Shown here: positions 12,289-25,700 of the stretch, one piece after another | Layout of the letters: each line of letters starts with the position of its first letter | Numbering within the stretch: the first letter of the stretch is position 1 | Assembly: GCF_002775205.1 (NCBI RefSeq) | Contig: NC_036446.1 | Span: forward strand, 14,942,565-15,006,564 | Direction: 5' to 3' | DNA length: 64,000 bases | DNA from: Xiphophorus maculatus | Lineage: Eukaryota > Chordata > Actinopteri > Cyprinodontiformes > Poeciliidae | Position numbers and translations under genes: made by a program | The notes under the pieces: model-generated | Databases searched by the model: none | Seen by the model: the letters and a program-made list of their open reading frames with translations, nothing else | Told to the model about the DNA's origin: nothing

Positions 12289-15200
12289 ATGGATAATTCG
12301 GCGAAACACTTACTGCAGCGACTGGTGCGACGGATCCCTGCTTCGATGCTAAAATCCACGCTGGACAAGTGGGAGCGTCTGACCGCAGAAAAGCGAAAAT
12401 CTTTAGATTTCACTCAGTCAAAATGGATCATAACCCAAGAACTAGTCGCCCTTTGTGAGGTATATTGAAGCTAATTTCTCTTGAGTAAGATGTATGTATA
12501 TTCCTTTCTGTTTTAAACACACTGTGGTGCGATTAAGCAACAGCAATTATTGTATGTAAATGTGATATTGGTTCAATTGAACAATAGATGTTATTGTTGT
12601 TAATTGTTTATTTTTCTTAACAGAAAAGTGAACTGACTGTAAAACACATCACAGAACTTGAGATGATATGTAAGTACAGTTCTTAAACTGTGGTTTTAAC
12701 TTTGCGATACTTTTTCATGTATTATCTTGCAGAAACCTTTGTAAAAAAAATGCATGCAGATTTTATCAATAAAAGAAAAATAAGACATATTTTTTTCTTT
12801 TCAGACACATCTGCTTCTTCTCCCTTTATGAAAATAATACTTAGATGATGCATTGTGTTCAAAGGGAATTATTATTTATTCTTAAAGCCATTCATACAAG
12901 CCTATAGTAAAATTGTACCGATGTTTGAAGGAAGATGGAGAGACTATGTGTCTTTTTAAAGGTGGTTTTCCTGGATACAAACTTACTTGGTTCACCTGAA
13001 TGGAAAAAAAACTCACTTTAGTTATAATGGGAGACTTTTTGCCCATTAAAGCTAATTTTAGATTAGACAAATGATGAGGGAAGAGGTTTTTATTTGACAA
13101 AAGAAAGTGAAGCAAAACGAAGCCCAAAAATACTGTCATCATAGTCAGCACTTCAATACCGTTATGTAGCAACATTATTTACATAAAGTCAAAGAAACAT
13201 AACTTTTGGCAGTCTGAACACAATCTTATAACTGCAACCATTGCTGTTAGTTATTTAATTAATGGATTACAGTAAAACCTGATATTTAACTTTGGTTTCA
13301 TTGTTTTAGATATCACTGAGAATCCAAACCAGGGAATGTGGCACACCTTCCAGCTTGTGGAACCTGAGGGTAGGTCAGAACAAGACTATCCACCTTATAA
13401 CTTTAAAATGTTAAAACCTGATAGTTTGTTTTAATTTATATAAAAAGTAGAACTGACATTTCAATTATTAATCTGCTCAAATCTAGGTCGTAATGTGCAC
13501 CAGTATAAATATAATTTCAATTTCACATATTTCATATTTTTGCTTTTAAAAAAAGTTTTATGTTTATTCATAGTAAAGAAATATCATTTTGGGTATATTT
13601 TGTAAAATATAGCTCATCTCTTTAATTTAATGATGAGTAGACATTATAGTGTGACCATAAACTCTGAATTTTACTGCTGAAATAATTGTTCATATTTTTA
13701 CATCCTTTAAATGAGATTTAACCGCTTTCTGTTTGTTTGTTTGTTTTTTGTTCCCAGATGATGCTCACTCTGTGGAGCTAATGCAGTTTAAAGAACAATT
13801 CAAATCCCATCTCAGAGAGCTCCAAAGAAATGTGAGCCTATAAATGCTTTTACAGTTGCATTTGTCTTTAACGTACTGTTTGAAATACCAATGATGTCTT
13901 TTGATTTTGATCAAAGGTGTCGGTCAAAATTAAGAAGCACACAGACCAAGCTGTTTGGATCCGAGTTGCCTGGGGAGACGGCTTATCTTCGCCCAACCAC
14001 CTGAAAGCAACATATGTTGTTCTTTATCTCCAGACCCCTTATGTTTTTGTTAATGCTTTGTCTTCAAAGCATAAGCCTCTGCTCTTGCAGGTGAGGTGAA
14101 AAACAAACATTTTTTTGTGTGTATTTTAAGTACTTTCCATCTTCTAAAAGTTATTTTTGCTGCAGGCTTTGACTTTGTCCACCAGACATCAACAAATTAA
14201 GGCTGCTAACCTGAGTGGACAGAAACTGACCGCTCTCAGGGACCTGCTGATGAGGCAGTACCAACAAGTAAGCCAGCCTCCTCTGATGAGGTAGCAAAAC
14301 ACTCCAGTAGTTTAAGTTTAATGTATTTTTGTGCCAGTTTCTTATTTTTAAGGGTTAAAAGAGTTGTTTTTACCACAAATTTGCCACAAATTGTTAGAGA
14401 ATTATCTGATTTAACTTTTTCTCTTTCTTTAGGTGTTTCCAACAAAGTACCCCAGCCCTCTCGCAGAGAGTGATCAAAGCATTTCAAGTATGTTGAGTGG
14501 AATTATCTGATCTTCTCCAGGCAATTTATTTATGTTGGATATCTTGCTTTCTTTAACATTGCAATTTTGTTATTACGTGCTTGGTTGTGTACATTTAGAG
14601 CTGCGCGTTGAAAAGGTGCAAGCTGAGGCATCAGCAAACAGACATCGAATGGCGGGAGAAACCTTCGGCGATGGGATGTTACCTGCACTGCAATCTGCAG
14701 TCTTTAAGGTAAAATGTACAATAACTGAATATAGGTCACGGTTCAACACAGAAATGTAACATTATTCATTCTTGTTTTTATTTGATTTTTTGTTTTCTTT
14801 TAGCTGGAAACAAAATTCAAAGACCCCACTAATGAAGCCATGACACAACGGGATGAGCCATTCATATGTAGTGTTAAATTTTCAAGTTCCAACCTCCTTG
14901 AATCACTCAGACATTGTGCATCCTCAGGTATGAGAAGTGTATTAGTCACAATCATAAAAACAATTATACATTTAATATATTTTTTGAAAACGTTTCTTTT
15001 CTCAGCACATGCAGTTCTCTAAATGTCCACAAGAGGGCGCACACTTATTGTAGAAACCATCATGCGTGTTTGAGTCTAACTGAATGAGCCACATCGTGTA
15101 TTGATGAACTTAACATATTTTTAGAAACAGGAAAACCTTATTTTTATTTTAAAAGAAAATAAGTTGAGTTTTGCAGTTTTCTAGTGTCAGCCTAACTCTC

Positions 15201-15320
15201 CCTTATGTTTTCTTCCACTTTGCAGGAATTGCCTCAACCCCTGTCACACCCATGCTGTCATCTATTCCTCTAAAAGGAAGGAATTATTTTGTCATTACGG
15301 ACAATGTTCTGACTGCTTAA
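12289..15320 (+). CDS. cenpn: Centromere protein N (CENP-N)
   Basis: Ten coding exons join in frame: 12289-12459, 12624-12669, 13310-13369, 13758-13831, 13917-14090, 14166-14267, 14433-14487, 14599-14708, 14804-14927 and 15226-15320 (TAA). The product is 336 aa against 339 in human. CENP-N recognises the CENP-A nucleosome (the RG loop of the CENP-A targeting domain) and pairs with CENP-L in the constitutive centromere-associated network that builds the kinetochore. Diagnostic segments are DQAVWIRVAWGD followed by ATYVVLYLQTPYVF (human VWIRIAWG and PTYVVYYSQTPYAF), ETFGDGMLPALQSAVFKLET, and DEPFICSVKFSSSNLLESL. The N-terminal ~60 residues are more diverged, in the place of the pyrin-like domain that contacts CENP-A. 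All ten exons end at GT and begin after AG. A poly(A) signal AATAAA is at about 15664. The previous gene, CMC2, is divergent and ATMIN follows on the same strand. Confidence 0.95.
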
Positions 15321-16440
15321 TCATAACTGTGCCAGACACAGCCCTGATTTTCAATTGGCCCCTACTGGAATGAGTCACAACTTTTCCCACACTTTCAGGT
15401 AAATTATTGTCCATAGACATTTTAGTTTAAACCAGACCATTTTAATAAGCCTCTCTTAAAAATATATATATATATATATATATGTTTTTCTCTTTTTTAT
15501 GCACCTTATGCCATGTAAATCTGGATTTTTAAAGCTAGTGGCTTTTTTTACTTTATGTTGTCATGGGTAAGGATTGTACAATTAGTAATTGTTGAGTTAC
15601 TCTTAGTTAAGCTCTTGAAGATTGTCTTTTTAGTACCTCCTGCATAATACATACATGTTGTATAATAAAAGTTTTCCTTTTTTAATCAAAACATTAGTTG
15701 TGCAGTTTTGGAACAACATTAGTTGTGCAATTATGTATATATATATATTAAAGTTGTCTATTAAAGTGTTTCTTTTTTTGCATAATTTATCATATCTGAA
15801 ATGAAACAAGCTCTCTCTAACCTTAAAACCATAAAAATTGGAAAAAGTCATATTTTTATTTATGCATATTCTAATATCCAGAAGAAATAACGTAACATTC
15901 CAGTTTCTTCTGTTATGTAATGAAATTTAGATGGGATTTTGGATTTGCGTTTTTTTAAAGTGTAATAAAAACATGGTTTTAAAACAAAACATTGTTTCCT
16001 ATGTCCTATATTACTACAATATTAACATATAGAGCAGATTTGGTTCCAGTAATAAACTATGTATTGACGTTCCTTTGTAGTGTTACACCATGCATCAAAA
16101 ATCTATAATGTTTTTGTGACTCCATCACCAATTGCTTCCTCAGACAAGATGAAACAGGCCAACAGTGACAGTTGTACATGAGAAAACTGGGTTGCTCATA
16201 TAAACTTATGAAATAAATAAGCATCTGCTTTATTTAAAGCATTTTTCAAACATTTTGATTATGCAAAAAAAAGGTACAAAGTATTAATCAAAAATTGAAG
16301 CATCTACATGGGAACTCATGTTTTTCAAAATAAATTATTAAAAGGTCTGAAAATTTCTTAAGAATTGCCCACTCTTTTAACTCTTAAATATTTATTTAGG
16401 TAACATTTATGCTTTTAATTGGGGTCTAACTGAAAAAAGT
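15321..16440 (+). other. CENPN 3'UTR and short CENPN-ATMIN spacer
   Basis: AT-rich sequence with an (AT) dinucleotide run at about 15460-15482, and AATAAA signals at about 15664 and 15963 that could end CENPN transcripts. No coding potential is visible. Confidence 0.6.
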
Positions 16441-16673
16441 CAGTCCTACTTTACAAAACGGAAGTTGTCTCGGACGTGACGAAGCTCCGCTTTGTTAACG
16501 TCACCGTAGTAAGTGGTGATTGGCTGAGACGCCTTTCAGTCAAAGCTGAGGGGACGTTTGCCCCACGCTAAAGTCCCTTTCAGTCAAAGCGGAGGGACGT
16601 CATGCCCCTGTTCATTCAACGCTCCTGCTGGGGGGGCTCAATGCGAAACGGAATGGACTGTCAACAGAGAAAC
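16441..16673 (+). promoter_or_regulatory. ATMIN promoter with CRE-like sites, inverted CCAAT and a tandem duplication
   Basis: Just before ATMIN there are CRE-like sites GACGTGACG (16473-16481), AACGTCACC (16498-16506) and GACGTCATG (16596-16604), plus an inverted CCAAT (GATTGG, 16518-16523). A segment beginning CCTTTCAGTCAAAGC occurs at 16532 and again at 16576, 44 bases apart. This is a tandem duplication of about 35-44 bp, and each copy ends in a GGGACGT half-site. Binding factors (CREB/ATF, NF-Y) are inferred from the motifs only. Confidence 0.55.
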
Positions 16674-19600
16674 ATGGCCGTTTCTGCAACGGCCAAGGCA
16701 AATAGCAGGCATGACTCGACGGCAGGCGGCGTGAAATGCTGCGAGGAGCCTATGCCGCAGTGTCGGGAAATAATAAAACCTACCATCATCGAGCTGACCA
16801 AAGAAGTTAGGACGAACATCCTGTGCACCGTGGAAGGATGTGGCAAGATTCTCCCCAACACACCTGCATTGAACATGCATCTCGTAAAGTCGCACCGGAT
16901 AAAGGTGAGTAAAGCAGTGAGTGCAGGTAAACCTCCCAATATAGCTTAAATGTGGAAATAACTGCAATGCTAATTTGGCTAACTCGTGATGGAGAACGCC
17001 CAAAAGCTGGAAAAACGCAAGTCATCCAACTTCGATTTAGCTAATTTACAGATCAGTAGTGACGAGATAACAAGAACTATTCGAGATTTTTCCAGTTTTA
17101 TACGAGTACTGCTTATGTAGTGACAGTTTACCACTGGCTGGTTAGCTACATTTAAACTAGCTGTATGTGCCATCATGTGTTATGGTTTATGTAGTTTTTT
17201 TTTCTTCTTTCCTTATTGCAGCCTCTTTATTTAAGAGAAAAATAAAAATCACACACAAAAACCACCTGCCATTTTTTGTTTAATATACCTTATCTTACCC
17301 TAGTAAAATGCACGTGTATGGTTTGCTGGTTGCACAAAGCAACAGAAACGCCAGCATTTTGTCATTATTATACTGTTATTTGTTTGCTTTATACGCTGGA
17401 ATAGGTAACTTTTATCAAATATTTCACTATTTTATGACGGTATGGTACAAGACAAATAATTTGAGAAAACAATTGAGCTCCTCCACCTCCTTCCAGTGGT
17501 CCTACTGCCATCTGCAGGAATGCCTTCTTTGGATCAGAAATGACCAATCACAGCCAGGAGGAAGGTCTTACCCTGTTAATAGCCTTCAGCGCCTACACAA
17601 GTGTAATTGCATTAGCACAGTATAACAGTATACATATATAATAATATAAAACTTCCCTATTTCAGGTATAGTAACAGATTACAAAAATTCAAACAACTAG
17701 TTATTTACTTGATCATACTTGCTCAGCTAGTTCCTGTTTGCATAATCTATTTGTAGTTAGTAGTCTGTTGTACTTAATGTTGATGCATTTCAATTTTAAG
17801 AGGGGAAAAAGTTACTTTCAGAACTGACCATTTACAGATCATCCGTTGTCATGGGACAACTGGTTAATACCAGTCTATGGTTAATCATTCATTGCATCTC
17901 TAAATGTATTGAAACATGTATTGATTATGATAAAATTATATGTAGCGTAATCACTAGGATCAATCACTAGGATCAGTCACCAGACCAGCAAAGCGAAACG
18001 TCCCTAAAACAACTAGCAGTTAAGCACCATGGTCATCACAGATGAGTTTTAGATTTAAAATATTTTTCTTTTAACCAGGAACTTTGTATCTAACTGTAAA
18101 TCTTAATAAAATATGGTATAAAAACCATTATAATAATAATATATATAAAAATTAATGTTTATAATCATTTTAACAATGATTAATTCCTTTCTCAATAATC
18201 AATCAATAAAACATTTACTGCCATTGACAATCAAGAAATTCTGGTTAAGAAACCTTTTATGTTTCCATTGGTATTTTCAACCAATCTCAGATGTTATGAA
18301 CTCCAAGGTTTTAGGTTGGAAGAGCTCTTTGCCTTCACCCTAACATTTTGCTCGCTCTGCTGATTCTCTTCAGGACAAGGGTCACTTTAAAGTGTTAGTG
18401 TTACGTCCAGTCTGAACAAATGTTTAACAAGATGTAAATAATACTTTAAATCTCAAAATGTCGGCTGTATGAATACTTTGGAGCTCTGTCACCAAAGAAC
18501 ACAACGATCCTAGTTAAACAGAACAGAAATGTGCATGATCTGCCTTTTATATTAAAATCAGTGAGGACTAAGACGGCCTGTTTAATGTGAACATTTGGCA
18601 CTCTGTAAGGTTTACGTTGGTTTGATAAAGTGTATGTAGAGACAGTTTAAGCTCTTGGCTTAAAGTCAGACAAACGTCCGCACTGGATCGGACCTTTCTG
18701 TGGGTGGCTGTAATTCACTGTCTGCCCTCCATGAATGAAGTTCCTTTCTGGCAAAGGCTCCCCTTTGTCCAGCGACAGACTAAGCTCTGTGTTTAAAATA
18801 GGTGAATGTGAGAATTTGAATTAGCACTTAGTAGTGAATGTAGGCAGGCTGGAGAAGTTTTTAAAGAACCAGTAAACCCACTGGATTTACCATGAAAACG
18901 CTGTGTTAGCCATATAAATATGACGGATGGCAAACATTGTGGGTGTAGGCAAGTTTGGAAAAACATTAGATCAACTTTACTGACCTATTGTTTTGTTCCC
19001 GATAATCACAATCTACTGTATGTAGTTAGTTTTAATTTTGTTAGTGTATCTACATTGGATTTTCAGATGAAAGAAAGGAGCAAACTCTGACATTTAATTT
19101 GAGTGAAAACTTGGAGACAGATCAATACGCTCCTTTGTGAAGCTCCTATTAGTGGTGATAATGATAGTCCAGTGGTGATAAAGTTCTTGGATACTGCTGC
19201 TTCTCACTTTGCACTTCTTTTTCTGAATTATTCATGACTTGAGGCTGCCAAACTGAGGCCTGGTGTTGGTATTTTCATAGAGGTACTGTAGATGGAATGT
19301 TTTGCTTTGAACAGACTATTATTGCCACTCATAATCGTATTTTACAGTTTCTCAGAGGAGAGAAATGATCCCTGCAATCACTACGTAACAGTTGTAGCTC
19401 AGCTAGCTCTTTTAGCTGCATGCTCATAACAAATATTTTGACATTAAGTAGGCTTCATCACTTAACCATAAGATGACGATTCCAAGGCAACCAGCAGGAA
19501 GACCAACAGTTTTTCATGTGGGATTTTTGCCCTCTCACTTCCCGCTGATAAAGCAGAGGCCCTTTAATAACCACCCTCAGCTTGTCTTCTCCCTCTAGCG

Positions 19601-22600
19601 TTTCACCAGATGGAGACGACCTTGGCTGCTGAAAGATGACCGTATTTGTTGTGGCAGTGGTGCTGCCTGTTTATGGTGTGTCAGATTCATTTAGTGAAGC
19701 TCCCTGGGGATATTAATCTGTTTTACTCAATAACAACTGAAGTTCTTGAAATGCATTAAAAAGAAGTCACGATGGCAACAAATCTTGAAAAAATACTAAA
19801 TGTTTTATGTGTGGCACTTCAAATATTTTTGCTTTCATATCTGTTACAGCTAATGATATAGTTTTTCAAGTCATACCATGAGTTGCCTACTAAAAAAATG
19901 TAAGTTCAAGCCAAAGTAAACATCAGCTACACACAATTTTACCTACATTTTGAACTAAGTGTATTTAGTTTAATTTTAACTTCTTGTTAACTTTGCAGTT
20001 TTGAAGTGCCTTAAATCACTTCTGCATTTGTTGAGTCAGAATCAAATGTCCCCGTTGAAGACATTGTACATCTTTAATGTGTAAAAAAAATTGCAACTAT
20101 TTTAAATGTCTTTGCTTTTGTTGTCTTTTGGCTTTTTGCGGTGAATAACCTCTTCAGGATGGAATTGTCAACCCCACAGTCAGAAAGGAGATGAAGGGCT
20201 CACAAAAACTTTACTGCTGTCCCATCGAGGGCTGTCCCAGGGGCCCCAACAGACCTTTCTCACAGTTCTCCCTGGTTAAGCAAGTAAGAACTCTCACCCT
20301 AAAAATCCAATGATTTAATAGTCTCTTTGTACCTTTCTAAAAGACTACATTAACGCATTGGTGGTGTGAGACTCACTATAAAAAGTTTCCTCCACTTTAC
20401 ACTAGACCCTAAGAAAAAACAAAAAAAAATAACATGGTGCTTTTGTTCTTTCAGATGGTCGGATTGTTTAGATCAGCTAAGTTTCAAACAATTAAATATT
20501 TGAGTTGTTTGATTTTTATCACAAACAATTTATTTAAGATGTCTTCTCAGGTTCGCTGAAAACTTGAAGTTACTTCTTCAAGTAACTTGAAGAGGTTTTG
20601 CAGTGACTATTTTAGTAACAAGACTTCCTTATATAAATTTAATGTTCTATATTTACTTAGGCCTCTAATAATCTATGTGGTTATCAACTGTAGTTTGCCA
20701 CTATCATGTCATACCACAGTGCCATCAGACCATCTGTCTAATATTTAGTAGGTCTCTATTAATTTGCTAACACATTATTCTTGTTTGAGGCTCATCTTGT
20801 GAGTTTCAGGGTGGGCTCTCTGTGGATCAGGCATGTGGAGTTGCACCCTGCAGGCGGTCGTTCGCTTTGGGATTTGGGGATTTAGGTAGTCAGGCCAATT
20901 GCTTGGACTCTTTGGCATTTGCACTGTGTCAATATTATACGGATAGTTATATTCTAAAAGGAAAAAAAAGACATGCCTGGTATAGGATGTTGCCTTGTTG
21001 TGGTTAGCTGTTGCCATGAGGGATTGTGTTTTTCAGCAGCATGTAGGTGGGTGGTATCCTCATGAATGACAGAAGCAACGATTCCCCCAACAGAGCATTG
21101 TTTAGTCATGTAATAATCATTGTTCTTCCTTTTTCCTGTTGGTTTTTGTCCTTCTGTTAATAAATCTTTTTTTTTTTTACTTTAATATGTGTCATTGTAG
21201 CATTACATGAAGATGCATGCGGAGAAAAAACACAAGTGCTCCAAATGCAACAACGGCTACAGCACAGAATGGGACCTGAAGAGGCACATCGAAGACTGTG
21301 GGAAGACCTATGAGTGTACATGCGGCTGCCCCTATGCTAGCAGAGCTGCTTTGTTGTCTCATATTTACCGTACTGGTCATGAAATTCCTACAGAACACAG
21401 GCATGTAAAAAAAGAGAGCAAATGGGATATTATTATACTTGTGGTTTATTGATTGATTGCTCTTTACCTAACTTGTTTTTCCTTGTTTACAGAGTTCCTC
21501 CTGTAAAAAAGCGGAAGATGGAGAAACTTCTGAGTGTTTCTGAAAAAGTGAAGGTTCATGATTCAACTGTTCAAATGACGCCCGCTGTTAAAGAAGCGAC
21601 GGAGACGGCTCTCCCCTCTGATTCAGCTGTGTACATCCTAGAGCCAACGAACCAGAGCTCTAACCCCCACAAGGGTCTTCAGAAGTTGCTCCTCCCAAAA
21701 CCCAAGATGGCTTTAGTCAGCGTTCCAGTTATGCAGCTGGCCCATCTACCTGTCCTTCTTCCGTCCACAGAAGGTGGCCCTCTGAGGTCTGTAGTGCTTG
21801 CAGTAGACAACCAAGGCTCTGTGAGCACTCTTCAGCTCCTGCCACAAACTCCAGGAGCGGTCCTGCCCCAACTCGATGTAAAAAGTTTAGCTTTCAAGGA
21901 TTACATGCCCTCTTCACGTTCTAGCCAAGGTCCTATCAGCACAGGGGTTCAGGTCAATCTGGATCCTGCGAGTACAGACGATTCGGCCGGCTGTGTGGCA
22001 GGACAGAGAGGAAGAAGCACCTCTACCAACATACAGACAGACAGGTCCTACTTGTCAAAAATGCCTCCAGTGGCCGGAGAAGGAATTGGACTGTGTTCTG
22101 TGAGCGAGTCCTCAGTTTCATCCTGCTCCCAAACAGACATTAGTGTGAGTGCCCAAGTCCTCCTGCCAGTAAGTGTTGAAACTCAAACATTTGTTTCCAG
22201 AGCCAAATCCACATCATCTGTTGGAGCTCAGACTGACAGTCAGTGCCTGAGTCAAATTACTTCGGCCTGCTCATCTGTGCTGCCTTATAAAACTAAGCAG
22301 ACACAGACATATTTTGCAATGCCACAACTGGAAGAGAAGGCTCAGGATCAGGCCGCAATGTGCTCCGATCTGTTTGAGAACGACTCTCTCAGCGTTTCTA
22401 CCCAAACATGTGCAGACATAACTGAGGCCCTCAACGCTGCTGGAAGCAATCTATACGAGGACTCAAAGTCAGTGGGTGGTTTGTGTTTCGGAGTGCAGAC
22501 ACATGATCTTGGTGGAAGCAACATGGCGGATAATCAGACCCAAACAATAACCCTTTTAAATGACCTGGAGAACATTTTGTCTGATCACCAGGTCATCACA

Positions 22601-23260
22601 GAGGCCTCTGCTGGCTGTGGGTCCGGCCCAGGCTCTGTTCAGGAGCAGCACAATGGAATAGACTTTGACTTTGAGGAGTTTCTTAATGCTGTGCACATTC
22701 AGACCCAGACGGAGGAGAGCGAACTGGGTGTCCTGGGTGGCGACACACCTCTTTCATCTCTAGACATTCAGACTCAGACTGATTTCCTCCTCATGGATGA
22801 ACTGGACCAAAGTGAAGGACAGAGCCGGTCTCAAGCCAGCGACCTGGAGCTATTTGACACTCAAACTCAGACTGACCTCAATTTCCTACTAAATACTGGA
22901 AGTGGCATGCCCCTGAGCAACATCCTGCGACATTCAAGCTTTTCTATAAGCACAGAGTCCTCAGATACTGAAACACAAACTGATCTCCCCTCATTTGCTG
23001 GAGGTCCTTCCTCACAGACCCACACAGGTCAGGGTGAGCATGGAAGGATGCTGAACAGCACAGAAACCCAGACCATGACCAGTCAGGCAGAGGGCCTGGG
23101 GCACCTTTTCCTGACCAGTAATGAAACACAGACTGTAATGGATGACTTCCTGTCAGCAGACCTGGCATGGAACATGGAGTCACATTTCAGCTCCGTGGAA
23201 ACCCAAACATGCGAGGAGCTTTGTGCTCTCTTTCAGCACTCTGACAAACCAAACAGCTGA
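16674..23260 (+). CDS. atmin: ATM interactor / ASCIZ zinc-finger transcription factor (ATMIN)
   Basis: Four coding exons: 16674-16904, 20158-20283, 21201-21400 and 21493-23260 (TGA), giving 774 aa (human 823). ATMIN is a nuclear factor that binds ATM, responds to DNA damage and drives the dynein light chain gene DYNLL1. Four zinc fingers sit near the N-terminus: C51-H74, C98-H125 (split by intron 2), a C2HC finger C132-C152, and C160-H179. A basic nuclear signal, KKRKMEK, follows at about residue 191. The C-terminal half carries at least eleven TQT cores, residues ~415-758, the known LC8/DYNLL1-binding array used for feedback. The start at 16674 is chosen for its strong context (AACATGG) and because MAVSATAKA resembles human MAASEAAAA. 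In-frame ATGs at 16602, 16641 and 16653 would add up to 24 residues. Intron 3 appears to begin with GC rather than GT. Intron 1 (16905-20157) is 3.25 kb. Confidence 0.95.
17370..17640. repeat. Possible interspersed repeat in ATMIN intron 1
   Basis: The block around 17480-17600 (GCTCCTCCACCTCCTTCCAG ... CCAATCACAGCCAGGAGGAA) reads like a dispersed element I associate with teleost genomes, and it stands out from its AT-rich intron by GC content. I see no clear terminal repeats or coding remnant and cannot assign a class. Confidence 0.3.
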
Positions 23261-25700
23261 AAAGCCTCACAGGGAAGTTTTTCCCAAGCCGCTTGCAGAA
23301 CAGGGTTATGATATACCGCTTTCTTCTAGGGGAATGAGTCTGTGTTGCTCTAGTAGCCGTTCGACCATTCCAGAGGGGGCGTCACTTCCGGAGCATTTCC
23401 AGGTCTACATCCTGACATGGGGCTCCTGCACAGTCTGGAAAAATTACAAGATTTTATTTGACCATTTTGCTGGTCTGGAGAAGTATGAAAAGAAGAATGC
23501 AGAGGATGGGAAATGTTTGATTTTTTTTCATTTTTTCCCTGCCTTTATTTTCTCATTTTTAATTTTCAAAAGGACATAAATCCAATTATGTTTCATGAAC
23601 GCTGTGGCTTTTGCATTTGTTTGTTTTTAAATGATTTTCTTTATCTCTGATTTACCACACCAGAGCTTTATGTACAATTCTAGCCATCCAGCATTCAGAA
23701 ATCAAAAAAGGAGTCATTTTTCAGACATAAGAAAACTTCCAATTAATGTTTTAATACAACAAAAAGAAATGCCACACAGAATCCAGTTTCAACACTGTTT
23801 CAGGATGTGTGGAACCTATACATAAGATTTCTCTTCAAGATCTTCAAGGTTGATGATTTTGTGTTCAAATGTCCAGAATGCTATAAAAAGTAGAATAAAC
23901 TCTGGAAATTTGAGTCTGGAAAAGTATGAAATTTCAAAATGAAAAATATGTAGAAACCCTGCTGATAGCTTTGGTGCACTTTATTAGATCAGTGGGCATG
24001 ATTTATTAGCTCCTGTGACAGTTTACATATTTATTTGCACACAGAGTAACATGTTGTATGTGTTTTGTCTGAAATGCCATTTAACCCGTATATTTTCACC
24101 ACAAGTGATTTGTGACGTCAAGTCTTTTACAGTTTCGTTTTTAAATTACCAGGTGTTAAAGCTTCTTGAATTCCTTGCATCTCAGCAGTATAGGATGCAA
24201 CAATATGCATTGTTTACATTTAAAAAGCGCATGAAACCTTTACATGGTTGGCCGCACAACACGGCTGTCGTATCTGCACTTGTGCATTTGACGGCTGCCC
24301 TCCTTGAAGTTACTGTCGGCCTAAGGAAGACTGTACGCTCTGCTTTACATGCTCTTAACATTTGAAGTTTATGAACGACATGACCAATGTCTTAAGTTAA
24401 TTTTCCTCTTAAACACTAAGCTCGCCTTGACATAACCGATCTTTGCTCCAAGCAGCTAAAATAAATTTCAAATATACAAGTATGCATTCATCTGTGGCAC
24501 AAGTTTAAAAAAGTAATTGTTGAACAGTAGTGAGTTTTTGCACACTTTTTTTTTTATTTAAATGTGATTGTGATGTTTAATGTTGTGGGAAAACTAAAAC
24601 TTTATTTTTTTTGTTGCTTGTAGATAATTGCTCCAAGTCATTTAATGGGCTTGGCTGTCATTGTCTTTGACTTATTCATTAGCTGGGTGTAAGTTTATAC
24701 AGTAGCAGCACTGTGTGCTGAAGCTATCCTGTATTGTTACTGTGCAGTAAACGGTGAGTTAGACCTAGGATTAGCACTGTTACTGTATGTTTACCACCCG
24801 ATAGACTGAAAGTAATATCCTTGAGATAACTTTTTAATTCTGTCTTGTTCAAAAGTGGCAAAATTGAATTTCTTTTTCTTTTTAAATACTATTGAACTTT
24901 TTACCTCACAGCAGAATAGATTATGTTTTAAAAGAGAACATGCTTTTTGTTTTGTCTGTGCCTTAATTCAGGTATTAACTTTGGTTTTGTTTCATAATAA
25001 TTTGCTGCTTTTAGAGAAAACACGGATTACAAGCATATTTACAGCATCCATTTGTCCCTACATTGCATGTGTAATCAATTCAGGAGGAATGCTATCAACA
25101 TGGTTGCATGATGTACCAAAATATTTCTGGTTGGATTTGGTCATTTTGTCGTGTGAAATGATTGCTTTTCAGCACATTATTTCAATAATAAGATAAGTTT
25201 CCATCTTATTATTTAATAGGTAAGTAGTTTTGTTGTTACACTTTAAAAACAATTGGAAACAGAAGAATGTATAGAAAATAGCACAGTGTCTAAGTGTACC
25301 ATACTCATTTAAATTTTTTTGCACAACATCCTAAATGACGACGGATATTTCCCTGTCTCAAGTTGTTTTTTTTTGTCACATTGTAAATTTGACTATTTAT
25401 TGTTTTGAGATCTTGACTTCTAGTTTGTGGTTTTTGAATTCAGAAAAACACAGCGTTGCTGTTTCCAGCTTTAGTGGAACAGACAAATGCCTTGCTTTAG
25501 AAAGAAAATGTTTAATCTTTGTTGGTCTTAATTGTCAGCAACAGTATTTTCTCCCTGTAAAAGGAGTGCATGCACAATTTATGTTTAGAGGAATTCAGCT
25601 TCAGTTGCCTCAATGCGTAGTTATTGGTTGCCTTGATTATTTGTTGAAGCTACTCTCCAGTTGTCAATAAATATTGGAAAAATATTGTGCTATCTTTTTT
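23261..25700 (+). other. ATMIN 3'UTR, probably long
   Basis: No conserved coding sequence follows the ATMIN stop. AATAAA signals occur at about 23892 and, in good context, at 25666-25671. The stretch is AT-rich with no obvious repeats until 25.9 kb, so a 3'UTR of about 0.6 or 2.4 kb is likely. Which signal is used is inference. Confidence 0.5.

Noticed and set aside
16638-17003. 121-codon minus-strand frame and two others over ATMIN exon 1
   Set aside because: Antisense shadows of a GC-rich first exon; the plus strand encodes the conserved ATMIN zinc finger.
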